Shown here piece after piece: positions 38,761-48,097 of a stretch of 64,000 nucleotides of DNA (its first letter is position 1; every line of letters starts with the position of its first letter). Made by a program: the position numbers and the translations under genes. The DNA is from Hondaea fermentalgiana (taxonomy: Eukaryota; Sar; Bigyra; Thraustochytrida; Thraustochytriidae): the NCBI GenBank assembly GCA_014084085.1, contig NPFB01000025.1, forward strand, positions 85,093 to 149,092, read 5' to 3'. Below the pieces are notes generated by a model. That model was not told where the DNA came from. It was given only the letters and a program-made list of their open reading frames with translations, and did not search any database.

Positions 38761-40077
38761 TTATGAAAAGGCACTCGGAAGCGAAGGCAGCGTATCTGCT
38801 GCGCGTTCAGAGGCTACATCCGGACCGCGCGTGCCAGAAGCTGCCGCGCTACTGCCAGCAGACTGCGATGAAGCTGTCGCACTAGATTTCCCTTCTGCAG
38901 CAGAAGACTGAGCCGCGCCAGCATTGGCTGCTCCACCACGTTTGCGATCGTCAGCAGGCTCACCAAAGGCACCGTCATGTTTGGTTGCAGTTCCCGAGCC
39001 CTGTGAAATGCGCACCAAGGCTTCTTGAACACGGCGTTTGTCCTCCAAGCTGCGCTCGAGAATCGCTTTGGGATCCGTCTCGCGCTTGGTCGCATCCACA
39101 TAAGTATAAGAGTATGTATACCTTTCAGGAAAGGAGGGAAAGTGGCTTGGGACAAAGAGAGGATGCTCCAGCGTGTCTTCTTGCCTCGATTTTGCCCTCG
39201 ACTTGCTTGCCTTGCTACTTTTATCGTTCTTGCTTTTCTTCTTGTCCTTTGCTTCCGCGCCGCCCTTGGTTTCAGAGTCCACCTCCATCTTGTCGCTGTT
39301 CTTATTGTTGTCATTGGTCTTGTTGTTTTTGTCATTGCTGCTCGTGCCACTGCTACCCTTGTCATTATTGGCCGTGCCGTCCGCTGCCCCGGCGGCAGCG
39401 GAGGCAGCAGAGCTATCCTTTGCTTTGCCACTCTCATCTGCTGTGCTTCCTCCTCCTGCTACTGCTGCTGAAGATGTGGAGGATGAGGACGAGGAGACTC
39501 CGTTTGCCGCGGCGCCCTCGCCGCTTGTCAAAGAGGATTTGTTCGCCTCGCCATTGGCTGTCGCAGCAGAGGCCCCTTGCAATGAGGCACCTGCAGCATC
39601 AGCATGCTCTGTGCCGCCGTTTGCCTGTTCGCCGTCCGTCTTTTGCCGCTTGGCACTCGCAAGCAGGTCGGCCGCCGTGCTCGATGGTAGCGCAGACTTG
39701 CGTTTCTCGCCGTATTGCTGCGCGCGGCGTGGCCGTTTGTCAACAGGAAAGTTGGGAATGCCCGTGGTGTACGGAACCTGCCATGGGACCTCGCGGCACA
39801 TGCGCTCGAGATCACGCCAATCTACGCGATTGGGCTCCAGACGATCGAACGCTTGCAAGAGATCGAGGAGATTGCTCTCCGTCCTGCCATCGTGCTCCGC
39901 GTATGTGCGGCACAGGCGTCCAATCTTCTCGATATACTTGCCGATCACGTCGACAAAGGTATCAAAGGCGTGACCTTCGGCGGCGGCATCGAAATCGCCA
40001 AACTCTTTTGACCTGCAGATCTGTGCCACGGCAATGCGAAGCACCTGATGCGCAAACTGGTCGCTCATCGTCGGCAT
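38761..40077 (-). CDS. TAF8: TFIID subunit TAF8
   Basis: A 438-residue protein. Residues about 5-85 form a bromodomain-associated histone fold (HQVLRIAVAQIC, FVDVIGKYIEKIGRLCRTYAEHDGRTE), followed by a short TAF8-type linker ending PWQVPY. A long low-complexity Ser/Asn/Ala/Gly stretch (about 140-300) leads to HPLFVPSHFPSFPERYTYSY (305-324), the proline-rich TAF8 C-terminal motif, which contributes to TFIID assembly. In TFIID, TAF8 pairs its histone fold with TAF10. The two motifs in this order distinguish it from TAF3, which ends in a PHD finger that is absent here. ATGs at 40077 and 40068 are both possible starts. Confidence 0.85.
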   Translation of the reverse strand: MPTMSDQFAHQVLRIAVAQICRSKEFGDFDAAAEGHAFDTFVDVIGKYIEKIGRLCRTYAEHDGRTESNLLDLLQAFDRLEPNRVDWRDLERMCREVPWQVPYTTGIPNFPVDKRPRRAQQYGEKRKSALPSSTAADLLASAKRQKTDGEQANGGTEHADAAGASLQGASAATANGEANKSSLTSGEGAAANGVSSSSSSTSSAAVAGGGSTADESGKAKDSSAASAAAGAADGTANNDKGSSGTSSNDKNNKTNDNNKNSDKMEVDSETKGGAEAKDKKKSKNDKSSKASKSRAKSRQEDTLEHPLFVPSHFPSFPERYTYSYTYVDATKRETDPKAILERSLEDKRRVQEALVRISQGSGTATKHDGAFGEPADDRKRGGAANAGAAQSSAAEGKSSATASSQSAGSSAAASGTRGPDVASERAADTLPSLPSAFS

Positions 40078-40876
40078 ATACCGCGCCCCTCGCGGGCGCG
40101 CGCGCGCGTTACGACGCCCGCTTCACCCGTGCTGCTCTCGTTGCTGCGCACGAGATCGCTCCTGCGCGATCACGCGAACGATCCGCCGCTTTCTGGCGCT
40201 CCCTTCTGCGGCAGCCGCTCCCTTCGCGTGGCCTCTGCACGCGCTTTCCGGCCTCTTCGCCGCGCGCCCCTCGAGTCTCTCTCGGTGCGCCCGCGACCCG
40301 CCGCGCGCGCGAGAGCCCCAAGCAACTTTTTTTTCCTGTTTGTCGCGACGGCCGCACGTTGTAGAGTAGACTAATGATTATGCTATACCATGATCTTTTC
40401 CCGAGTCTTTTCTGGGTGGGCTTGATCATGATCCTGATGACGATGGAGGGCCGGGAATACGCGTCTCTTCTAGGCGATTGCAAATTGGGAACGCCTCCGC
40501 AAACGATGCAGACGCAGTAGTGCATTAAATTTTATTCTGGAGATCAAGGATCGATTCCTCGCGGTGGCTTACTTTCTTTGTTGTCAGAAACAACGGCATC
40601 GATCTTTAAAGACTTTCTGTTCACCAGACTTGCTTGCAGGACTTGAAATTTGATATTCCGAATCGAGCTGATGCAGCTTCGGCTCGCGCTCAATGTGCTC
40701 ACCAAGTGCAAGACCCGAAAATTAAGCAATATTTTAAAGGTAAAAACACATTTGTACGACAACGTCTTCACGCAATCAAAGATACAATTCGCAGACAGAC
40801 AGACTGATCGACTAAATGACTGAATGACTGACCGCTGGCCATGGATATCCACACTGAGAGACAAGCACGTCTCATC
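40078..40876. other. Intergenic region upstream of TAF8
   Basis: About 800 bases. The left part is GC-rich and probably the TAF8 promoter/leader; the right part (from about 40370) is AT-richer and should include the 3' end of the membrane-protein gene. No gene or RNA gene is evident. Confidence 0.35.
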
Positions 40877-41917
40877 TTATGTCCGCTTGGCAGCAGACGA
40901 AAAGGAGGAGGAGGAGGAGGTAGCAGTCGCCGGATGTGAGGACCCCGACGACGAAGCGCGCCGCGCACCAGGTCTTCGGCGTCTTCGAGGTTTGGTGTCG
41001 CCGGCATACAGCTTAAACAGCGACTGCAGTCCCTCTTGGGGCCGGAGAAGCATCTGTACAATGAGATCGTCGAGCGTCGCGAAAATTTGCACGGCGACGA
41101 GATCCGTAATGACGCTCATGGCCGAAGATCCCGAGTCATCCATGAGAATAAAGTAAGACAGTGGAAAGAGGGACCACGTGAGAAGGGCATCCGGAAGCAG
41201 TCCAAAAAGGCGATAAAACGCAGACCACCACTTTGCAGCTTCGTCATCTTCATCATCGTCTTGCCTTCTACACAATTGGCGAGGGAGCCCAAAGACGATG
41301 AGGATGAACAAGAGCGGCAAACTGAGCGCCACGGCGAAAAAGGCAAGCACAAGGCCACGCGCAGCGTACTGAATGAGATTGTAGTCGGCAATCTTCTTGA
41401 TAAGCGTCTGCGTAGGTTCTTCTGCTTCGCCAATAAGGATCATCCAGGTAAATCCCATTTCGAAAAGACTCGGCAGGAGCAGCAGCACAGAGAGCACATA
41501 ACCGACTTGTTGATACACGTGCAAGATCGCGCTCGTGTCGTTCTGCATGCCATTCTCCGCACTCTCGTCCTCCCACGAGACGATCATGCCACTCCATACA
41601 AAGACAAGGAGCGTCCAGCACACGAGGCCCTTCACAAACATGCGCTCGTTCGAGTAGAGGAACTTTAGGTCTTCCAATGTCTCGGCGAGCTCTTCGTCTT
41701 CCTGTTCACCATTTTTGCTTGGGTCTTCGAGGTCAGGAATGTCTTTATCTCCATTCGCTTTGGCTGCAGCTGCTCTTTTTACCATGTTCGTCAAGCTCGC
41801 CATGGACGATAACGGTGCCTTGGACTGGCTCAAACTATCACGCTTCGACGTCTTGAGACCACCTTTACCGCCGCGGTCGGCCGCCTCCGCGTCGCCTTTG
41901 GCTGCGCCGCCCTCCAT
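40877..41917 (-). CDS. Multipass membrane protein of unknown function
   Basis: A 346-residue protein with four clear hydrophobic helices (about 96-115, 137-162, 183-212 and 235-258) and perhaps a fifth weaker one (266-290). The N-terminal 90 residues are hydrophilic and acidic before the first helix. The loop after helix three is acidic (DDDEDDE), and the C-terminus is Arg/Ser-rich. I recognise no catalytic or transport motif. The first ATG at 41917 is taken as start. It is head-to-head (502 bases) with the glyoxalase-EF-hand gene. It could be a lineage-specific protein; membrane topology is inferred from hydrophobicity only. Confidence 0.65.
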   Translation of the reverse strand: MEGGAAKGDAEAADRGGKGGLKTSKRDSLSQSKAPLSSMASLTNMVKRAAAAKANGDKDIPDLEDPSKNGEQEDEELAETLEDLKFLYSNERMFVKGLVCWTLLVFVWSGMIVSWEDESAENGMQNDTSAILHVYQQVGYVLSVLLLLPSLFEMGFTWMILIGEAEEPTQTLIKKIADYNLIQYAARGLVLAFFAVALSLPLLFILIVFGLPRQLCRRQDDDEDDEAAKWWSAFYRLFGLLPDALLTWSLFPLSYFILMDDSGSSAMSVITDLVAVQIFATLDDLIVQMLLRPQEGLQSLFKLYAGDTKPRRRRRPGARRASSSGSSHPATATSSSSSFSSAAKRT

Positions 41918-42419
41918 CTTGACGTTTCACTTCTTCGTCGTCAGCTAGTCGTCGCCGTCCTCGTCCTCGGCGCAAACCTGGGCCAGGGATCGGCCCGCGT
42001 GTACCAGGCACGCAAACAAGACTGGCGCGGCCGCGCGCGCGAAAGAAGGGACGTTTGCCTGAGGTAGAGTTAAGTTGCTCGCTCGCTCGCCAGCCAAGTA
42101 CTACTACGAGTCGCCACGTTTGTGCGCGTGCGCGCGCGCTGTCCATCCGGACTTCCGGGCTCCCTTTCCGTATATCCGAGTCATGACAAGCCGTTACGAT
42201 GTCTCCTCACTACTTGGCCCAGCCTGCTACTCGACGCCGACAGGGGCGGCCGGCCCGGGCCGGCGTGCGTGGCACAGTCAGGTCAAGCTGAAAAGTGGGG
42301 TTTGCTGCAGACAGCCAGCCAGCAAGACCGTTGCGGCGCTTCTTGTGGTTGGAAAAACAATCAAGTGCGGACCTGACAGAGACTATTTTTGTTGCTTGCA
42401 GAAAGACAAGGCTGTGACA
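41918..42419. promoter_or_regulatory. Divergent intergenic region membrane protein / VOC-EF-hand gene
   Basis: About 500 bases between two divergent start codons. A pyrimidine tract followed by TTGCAG at about 42395-42400, just before the right-hand ATG, looks like a 3' splice site, so the right-hand gene may have a spliced 5' leader. Confidence 0.35.
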
Positions 42420-43706
42420 ATGAGCGGCGCGACAAGTAGTAAAGAGAGCAGCGGCGACGGGCATCATGTGGTGACCGTGGCTACCGGGACGACTGCAAGC
42501 GCAGAGGCACCGACCAAGTCTGCGCAAGAGCTCGTTGTCGAGCTACGGCGTGCAAATGATGAACTCAAGAGGGAAAACGAGCTCCTCCAGGCCAATGTAG
42601 AACGACTCGGCGACGAGCTCGCCGCGTATCAGCAGAAACATGATCTCGAGACCAAGGGTCTCAATGAGTTTTTGCGCAAGGTGAATCACTACAGTCGCGT
42701 CGTTGCCAATGCAGATATTAGCAAGCAATTTTACGTCGACGTGCTTGGTTGCACAGTCTTAAATCGACCCAATTTCCCCGTCCCAGGCTACTGGCTCTGG
42801 ATGGGCAACATTCAACTGCACCTCATCGAGGGCAAGCATGTAGACCTTCGCATGGACGGTGTGGCTGTAGGCAACGTGAACCACATCTCCTTTGAAGCTC
42901 ACGATATTGGCCGCGTGCAGACACGTCTCGAGGAACTCGAGATCCCATACGAGAAGAAGCTCATTCCTGAAGCTGGCTACTTGCTCGTGCAGCTCTTCTT
43001 TGCGGACCCTGACGGCTATTACATCGAGGTCTGCACATGTGATCAGATGAATGACTTTATCTTTGCAAGTGACCCTGCAAGTGTGCGCGACGGACAAGCC
43101 GCGAACGCCCTGGCAGGCTACACGGAGGGCGTCGAGCCTGTAGGCCCAACGCTGGCACTCATGGCAGGTCTCAGTCTTGCTTCACTTGGGGACAGCGACC
43201 CTTTCTGCTCTACAGAGGCTCTTTTCCAGAGCATGCTTGCCAAACTGCAAAAGGTTTTTGTCACCGTCGCCCCTGGGGCCGAAGAAATTGCTCCTGAAAA
43301 TGTCCTCGAGCTACTTCATAAGCTTGGTCATCCGAATGTAAATGCCGATCAGCTCACGTCTTTGCTCATGTCTGCGGATCTCGATGCTTCAAAGTCGCTC
43401 AGTTTTGTGGAGCTCCTCAAGCTCTTCGTGGAGCTCATCAAGGGCACGCGTGACAATATCAAGCAAGCGCTCGGTTCCGCTTTTCAAGCAGCCGACGCTG
43501 ACGGTAGTGGCGCATTGTCTCGTAGTGAAGTCTTGCAGCTTGTATGGTGTCTCGGAATCCCACTGTCCGAAGACGCCGCCGACCAAGTGTTTGCCAAGGT
43601 CGACCGTAATGCAGATGGAAAAATTGTCATTGCCGAGCTTTCCGACATGGTCCTCGAATTTTCCGCGCAGCTCGCCGAGGGTCTTCGTCAAACCACTGCA
43701 TCATGA
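42420..43706 (+). CDS. Glyoxalase/VOC domain fused to EF-hands
   Basis: A 428-residue protein. A short coiled coil (about 35-75) precedes a VOC (glyoxalase I-like) domain at 87-208, with the expected beta-alpha-beta-beta-beta pattern: VNHYSRVVANADISKQFYVD, LGCTVLNRP, NHISFEAHDI and PDGYYIEVC. Candidate metal ligands are His90, His134, His155 and Glu203. The C-terminal half carries calmodulin-like EF-hands; three have intact 12-residue loops, beginning at Asp320, Asp359 (DADGSGALSRSE) and Asp395 (DRNADGKIVIAE), and one near 285 is degenerate. The frame extends upstream, but that part does not resemble protein. A calcium-regulated VOC enzyme or sensor is inferred; the substrate cannot be assigned. 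Confidence 0.82.
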   Translation: MSGATSSKESSGDGHHVVTVATGTTASAEAPTKSAQELVVELRRANDELKRENELLQANVERLGDELAAYQQKHDLETKGLNEFLRKVNHYSRVVANADISKQFYVDVLGCTVLNRPNFPVPGYWLWMGNIQLHLIEGKHVDLRMDGVAVGNVNHISFEAHDIGRVQTRLEELEIPYEKKLIPEAGYLLVQLFFADPDGYYIEVCTCDQMNDFIFASDPASVRDGQAANALAGYTEGVEPVGPTLALMAGLSLASLGDSDPFCSTEALFQSMLAKLQKVFVTVAPGAEEIAPENVLELLHKLGHPNVNADQLTSLLMSADLDASKSLSFVELLKLFVELIKGTRDNIKQALGSAFQAADADGSGALSRSEVLQLVWCLGIPLSEDAADQVFAKVDRNADGKIVIAELSDMVLEFSAQLAEGLRQTTAS

Positions 43707-44298
43707 TGCGAAGGTTAGCTCGCTTTTGGGCTTGATTGAACCGTCCACGATCACGAGACTAGATCAAGGCTCGGCCAGCCAAAATCTATTCTACCTTTCT
43801 ATGTGGCGGCGGTTCGTCGTTTGTATAATCGGTTCTCAAAAATCATCTCATCGACAATATCGAAGAATTTATCTGCACCTCTTGCAAAATCGTCTGCATC
43901 GCTGTCGTCGCCACCACCCAAAGTCATGTCCGACGTAGTCTTGCTTTTTTCTTGCACGTGCTTCTCTTCCCTTACCCGGCATCTCATCTCGGGAGAAGGC
44001 GATACACAGTACTACAGCTTGCTGTCGATCGCGCCGCGTTCAGTTCAGATGCGCCTTCGTCCGCTCTCGACCATACACAGCGCGCGCACGAGGGGCTCGC
44101 AGCGCCTAGCCAGACGTCGCCTCGGTCCGGTCCGGCCGCCTTATGTGCTTGCGTAGATAGAGCACACTCTTCGTCCTGCTCTTCCGGCTTGACATGCGCG
44201 GACAGACAGCCAGACAGACAAACCCCGCGGAAAGCTCGCGCTCGCTTGCACGCGGCGGAGAGAGCGGCCACGGCACCATCTGACCACACGCGGACGCG
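43707..44298. other. Intergenic region VOC-EF-hand gene / pantothenate kinase
   Basis: About 590 bases between two genes on the same strand. A 62-codon minus-strand frame at 43799-43987 is acidic at its C-terminal half but unsupported by homology, so I do not call it. The right part should hold the kinase promoter. Confidence 0.35.
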
Positions 44299-45492
44299 AT
44301 GGCGGTGCGCGAAAACGGCCAGGTGAGCAGCGGCCTGGACGTCGGCGGAACCCTGGCCAAGGCTGTCATCTTCGTGCCCGAGGGCCATCCCCAGAGCGCG
44401 GCCCTGCACGAGACGCTTGCAGACATTGCGTGGGTGGAGGATGACATGCGCATGCCGGCCATTGGCGGTCACCTCATTTTCCTCAAGTACCTATCGTCGC
44501 ATGCGAACCAAGCGTGGCGCAATGTGCGAAAGCATGACCTATTGCCGCGAGGAAGCCGCGTCGACGCGACGGGCGGCGGGGCCTTCAAAATCCTCGACGA
44601 GAGCATGCAACGTCTCGGTCTCAAACTGCATCGCCATGACGAAATGGAAAGCCTGATGCGAGGCCTCTTGCTCATGGCGCTCGTGCCAGGAGAGGCGTTT
44701 TCCCTGCGCAACATTCTCTTCAAGGGCGCACGCGGACCAGCCCGTGAGCGCATCGAAACGCAACCCGTGCAGCTTGACGCAAGCGCTGGCACGGGCTTCC
44801 TTGTCGTCAACATTGGTAGCGGCGTTTCTTTTGTGCACTGCACCAAAGACTCGTTTGAGCGTGTCGGGGGCTCGAGTCTTGGTGGCAGCACATTTCTCGG
44901 CCTCACGGCGCTACTCACGGGCGAGGACAGTTTTGACCGGGCGATCGACCTCGCCGCCAACGGCGATTCGGCACGAGTCGACATGCTTGTCAGAGACATT
45001 TACGGAGCTGGAAAAGAGGTCTATGGTCTCAAAGGCACGACGCTGGCCTCTTCATTCGGCAAGATGATCTCGCGCAAGAATCGAGCCGCTGCGCGACCAG
45101 AAGACATTGCTTTGTCCACGCTCATCATGTGCAGCATGAACGTAGCTGCTCTTGCTCACTTGCACGCCAAGACGCGAGGCACGCGCCACATTGTCTTTAC
45201 AGGCTCCTTCCTGGCGCGCTCTGGGCGGACCTTTAAGCGACAGGACGAGGCATGGCAGCATTCCACGAGCGAGTTGCACCTTCACAAGCGCAACTCCATC
45301 GCCATGCGGACCCTTGCCTACGCCGTATCCTTTTGGTCCAAGGGAGAGCGCTCGGCCGTGTTTTTCAGGCACGAAGGCTTTCTTGGTGCCCTCGGTGCCC
45401 TCACGCACGCAGGAGTCACTGTTGAACATGCGGGAATGCCCGTCGAGCAGCCGCACGTCTCTGAGGCCTCTGCGCTCCTCTCCAAAGTGTAG
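44299..45492 (+). CDS. PANK: Pantothenate kinase, eukaryotic type II
   Basis: A 397-residue kinase of the acetate/sugar-kinase (ASKHA) fold. Motifs: GLDVGGTLAKAV (12-23, phosphate loop 1), DATGGGAFK (the ATGGGA loop), HDEMESLMRGLL with the catalytic-type glutamate, VVNIGSGVSFV (phosphate 2), RVGGSSLGGSTFLGL and LASSFGKM. These match eukaryotic PanK enzymes, which make 4'-phosphopantothenate from pantothenate and ATP, the first and controlling step of coenzyme A synthesis. The C-terminal part keeps the VFTGSFLARSG adenosine-binding element. The ATG at 44299 gives a compact protein starting just before the phosphate loop, without a targeting extension, so it is probably cytosolic. Confidence 0.93.
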   Translation: MAVRENGQVSSGLDVGGTLAKAVIFVPEGHPQSAALHETLADIAWVEDDMRMPAIGGHLIFLKYLSSHANQAWRNVRKHDLLPRGSRVDATGGGAFKILDESMQRLGLKLHRHDEMESLMRGLLLMALVPGEAFSLRNILFKGARGPARERIETQPVQLDASAGTGFLVVNIGSGVSFVHCTKDSFERVGGSSLGGSTFLGLTALLTGEDSFDRAIDLAANGDSARVDMLVRDIYGAGKEVYGLKGTTLASSFGKMISRKNRAAARPEDIALSTLIMCSMNVAALAHLHAKTRGTRHIVFTGSFLARSGRTFKRQDEAWQHSTSELHLHKRNSIAMRTLAYAVSFWSKGERSAVFFRHEGFLGALGALTHAGVTVEHAGMPVEQPHVSEASALLSKV

Positions 45493-45970
45493 CTGACATA
45501 TTATTATTCCATTTCTTTGCTCATTCCATCATCGTTGCTATGCGCTTTACTAGTTACAGTTTTCTCATCTTCGTTCATAAGATTTGGTCTGTGCCGCGGG
45601 ATTTGAAGTCCTTTTCTTGGTCATTCGGGTGCTCGCAATGGTGCTGCATCGATGAACAGCTGATGGTGCATTCCCCAAGAATCATGTTGCCAGCGTCAAT
45701 GGATTGGAACGAAAAGGCTGCCCGACCTCGACCCTGATCTATCTTAGCCAAGCCAAGCCAAGCTCGCCAAAGCTGCTATACGCCCAGGCCTAATCGCCAA
45801 AGGACAAAAATCAAAACGAAAATAAAAATAAATAACGCAAAAATAATAAGGGAGGAAGGTTGCCGCCGCCGGGCAAACGAGGATTGGCCAAGGGAGGCTG
45901 CGCGAGAGCCTCGGGTGCGCGAGAGAGCGCTGCGCGGGCGGAGAAGCGCGGGTCGGCGCGCGGCGGGAAG
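45493..45970. other. Intergenic region pantothenate kinase / iron transporter
   Basis: About 480 bases with the kinase 3' end and the transporter promoter/leader. It has an AT-rich (AAAATAA-type) patch at about 45805-45850; no gene is seen. Confidence 0.35.
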
Positions 45971-46852
45971 ATGGCGTCCGAGTCGACGCCGCTCGTGGCG
46001 AACGGCGGCAGCGGTCCAGGGCGCGACCTGAGCCTTGCGCGCAATGCGTGGGAGAAGGGCGACGCCGAGCTTTCGCGCCAAGCACACCAAGCGGAGAAGA
46101 GCCCCGAGGAGGGCCACCAGACGGAGGGAGACTTTATCAAGAGCATCGTGTTCGGCGGCCTCGACGGCATCCTCACGACCTTCGCCATTGTCAGCGGCGC
46201 CACTGGTGGCTCGCTTGGCGTTGAGGCTATCCTGATTCTTGGCTGGAGCTCGAAGCTCGCCGATGCGCTCTCCATGGGTCTCGGCGACGCGCTCTCCTCT
46301 CGCGCAGAGCACGAATTCGTCATGAAAGAGCGCGAGCGCGAGTACTGGGAGTTTGACAATTTCCCTGAGGGCGAAAAGGAGGAAATGATGGAGCTCTACA
46401 AGATGCGCGGCATGACCGACAGCGATGCCAAGTTGGTGATCGATCTCATGTCTGAGCATCGCGACTTTTTCGTTGATGTCATGATGGTAGAGGAGCTTGG
46501 ACTTCAGGTGCCCACGGGCGACGAGAACCCCTGGCTCGAGGGCTTTGTGACCTTTTGCTCTTTCATTTTCTTTGGCTTTTTCCCGCTCTTGGGCTACTGC
46601 ATCTTCCCCTTTGCCTTCCCGCACATCTCTGACGAGGCTCTTTTCGTCATCGCCTGCGTCTTTTCTGGGCTTACGCTCTTTGTGCTTGGCGCGGTCAAGT
46701 CCATGTTCTCCACCAAATCCTGGTACAGATCCGGCTTTGAGATGCTCCTCATTGGCTCGGGCGTCTGCGTCGTGGCCTACTCAATTGGCGCGATTACTAG
46801 CGCCGTGGTTGGTGTTGACCCGGACTCGATCGAGATTGGCCACGTCAGCTAG
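45971..46852 (+). CDS. VIT1/CCC1-family vacuolar iron transporter
   Basis: A 293-residue membrane protein. The first helices contain GGLDGILTTFAIVSG and KLADALSMGLGDALSSRAE, the DG..T.FA and SMG.G.....SE patterns that define VIT1/CCC1 Fe2+/Mn2+ antiporters. The segment after helix two is the Glu-rich cytosolic metal-binding domain (HEFVMKEREREYWEF and EKEEMMELYKMRGM), then three C-terminal helices (about 195-216, 222-245, 258-283). Family members store iron or manganese in vacuoles using the proton gradient. The ATG at 45971 precedes a soluble N-terminus of about 55 residues. It is convergent with the second 2OG oxygenase (231 bases). Confidence 0.9.
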   Translation: MASESTPLVANGGSGPGRDLSLARNAWEKGDAELSRQAHQAEKSPEEGHQTEGDFIKSIVFGGLDGILTTFAIVSGATGGSLGVEAILILGWSSKLADALSMGLGDALSSRAEHEFVMKEREREYWEFDNFPEGEKEEMMELYKMRGMTDSDAKLVIDLMSEHRDFFVDVMMVEELGLQVPTGDENPWLEGFVTFCSFIFFGFFPLLGYCIFPFAFPHISDEALFVIACVFSGLTLFVLGAVKSMFSTKSWYRSGFEMLLIGSGVCVVAYSIGAITSAVVGVDPDSIEIGHVS

Positions 46853-47083
46853 ACGACTAGCCTTACAATATCTCTTCCCCTCGCACAAAACGCGGCAAGG
46901 CGTTGCCGACTTTAACGATAATTATGCTGCTCCTCTTTTTTTTTTTTGATCTCCTTTCATTTATCAATGCGGCCTAGACTAGGCCCAAGGCTCAACGAGA
47001 GGAACGTTTGTGTGCTGTGATGAAAATAAAAATGACTTTGCAAACGAAAGTGTCTGCGGAAAATTTATGAAACGTGATTGCCT

Positions 47084-48097
47084 CTACAGTCTACCAGCAA
47101 TTTGATAGTCACTGATTTGCACGTCGGCCTTGCCGGTGTCCTCGAGGTCGCCTTCAAAGCGTCGCCTTCGGAACTCACCCCAGGTAAAAGGCCGGTACCG
47201 AGGCGGCACATCATCAAGCGTGCGCTTCTGCATCACTGCCTCGTAACTAGGATTCAGAAAGAATGGAGCGGAATAACGCTCTTGCTCTGGATTCGCCAGC
47301 ACACGGTGGACCGGCGACTGGAAGCGGTCGTTCGACCAGACCTGGCACACATCACCGATGTTGATGATGAAGGCGCCCTTTGCCGGGTGCACGCGCGTCC
47401 AGCGCTGCGCGACCCGGTCAAAAACTTGCAATGAGCAAGGGTCGCCTTCTCGTTGACGCAAGACAGTCAGCATGCCGGAATCGGTGTGACGATTCACCGA
47501 AAAAACGCCATCCTTGTCAGGTTTGGGCTCCTCTTCAGAATTCCAATCTTCCGGGGCAGCTCGCGTTGTACAAACGGGATAGTAGTTGATTCGCAAAAAT
47601 GACGTGTTGGGTCGGAGTTCGGGGTCAAAGCTTTGCGTCTCCAGCGAGAGCGCTTGAGCCAAATATCCAGCGAGTCGCAATGCAAGCGTCTCAAGCTCGC
47701 AAAAGTAGCGCTTCACGTCCGTGCGAAAGCGAGTGGGTTCATCTGGCCACTGGTTGGTACCGTCGATTGCGAAATCGCCCTCCTCGCCGACATCGAAGAC
47801 TTCCTTAAAGTCCGGAGTCTGCTTGGTGAGCTCATCATCGAACCATCCTCGAGAGTTGTCGGCGTGGCGCTTCACTTTGCGTTTGAGATCTGAGGGCTGC
47901 GCAAAGAACGCCTCCACGGACTCATCAAAAAGTCGAATTGTCTCGGGGTTCACATCGTGGTTTACCACCTGGAAGAACCCCCATCGCTCGCACGCGTCTG
48001 CGATCTCGTGTACAATGGGACCTTCGGCGCCACCGAGGTTGATCACAGGCGGTTCGCGCCCAGCGCGAAATTCTTTCGGTCTCTCCGGGGTCGTCAT
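47084..48097 (-). CDS. Second 2-oxoglutarate/Fe(II) oxygenase, IPNS-like
   Basis: A 337-residue enzyme of the same superfamily as the gene at 24835-25920. It has PPVINLGGAEG (16-26), WGFFQVVNHDV (39-49), iron ligands His204-x-Asp206 (NRHTDSGML) and His264 (SPVHRVL), and the 2-oxoglutarate clamp RYS (274-276). All catalytic residues are present. It lacks the mitochondrial-like presequence of the other copy and the two are strongly diverged, so they are not a recent duplication. Substrates of such protist enzymes are unknown. The start at 48097 is the first ATG and fits the family N-terminus. Confidence 0.88.
   Translation of the reverse strand: MTTPERPKEFRAGREPPVINLGGAEGPIVHEIADACERWGFFQVVNHDVNPETIRLFDESVEAFFAQPSDLKRKVKRHADNSRGWFDDELTKQTPDFKEVFDVGEEGDFAIDGTNQWPDEPTRFRTDVKRYFCELETLALRLAGYLAQALSLETQSFDPELRPNTSFLRINYYPVCTTRAAPEDWNSEEEPKPDKDGVFSVNRHTDSGMLTVLRQREGDPCSLQVFDRVAQRWTRVHPAKGAFIINIGDVCQVWSNDRFQSPVHRVLANPEQERYSAPFFLNPSYEAVMQKRTLDDVPPRYRPFTWGEFRRRRFEGDLEDTGKADVQISDYQIAGRL

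Noticed and set aside
38985..40364. 459-codon plus-strand frame
   Set aside because: Antisense shadow of TAF8; Cys/Arg/Ser-rich with no domain.
43799..43987. 62-codon acidic minus-strand frame between two genes
   Set aside because: Too short, no homology recognised and no splice partner seen; left as intergenic.
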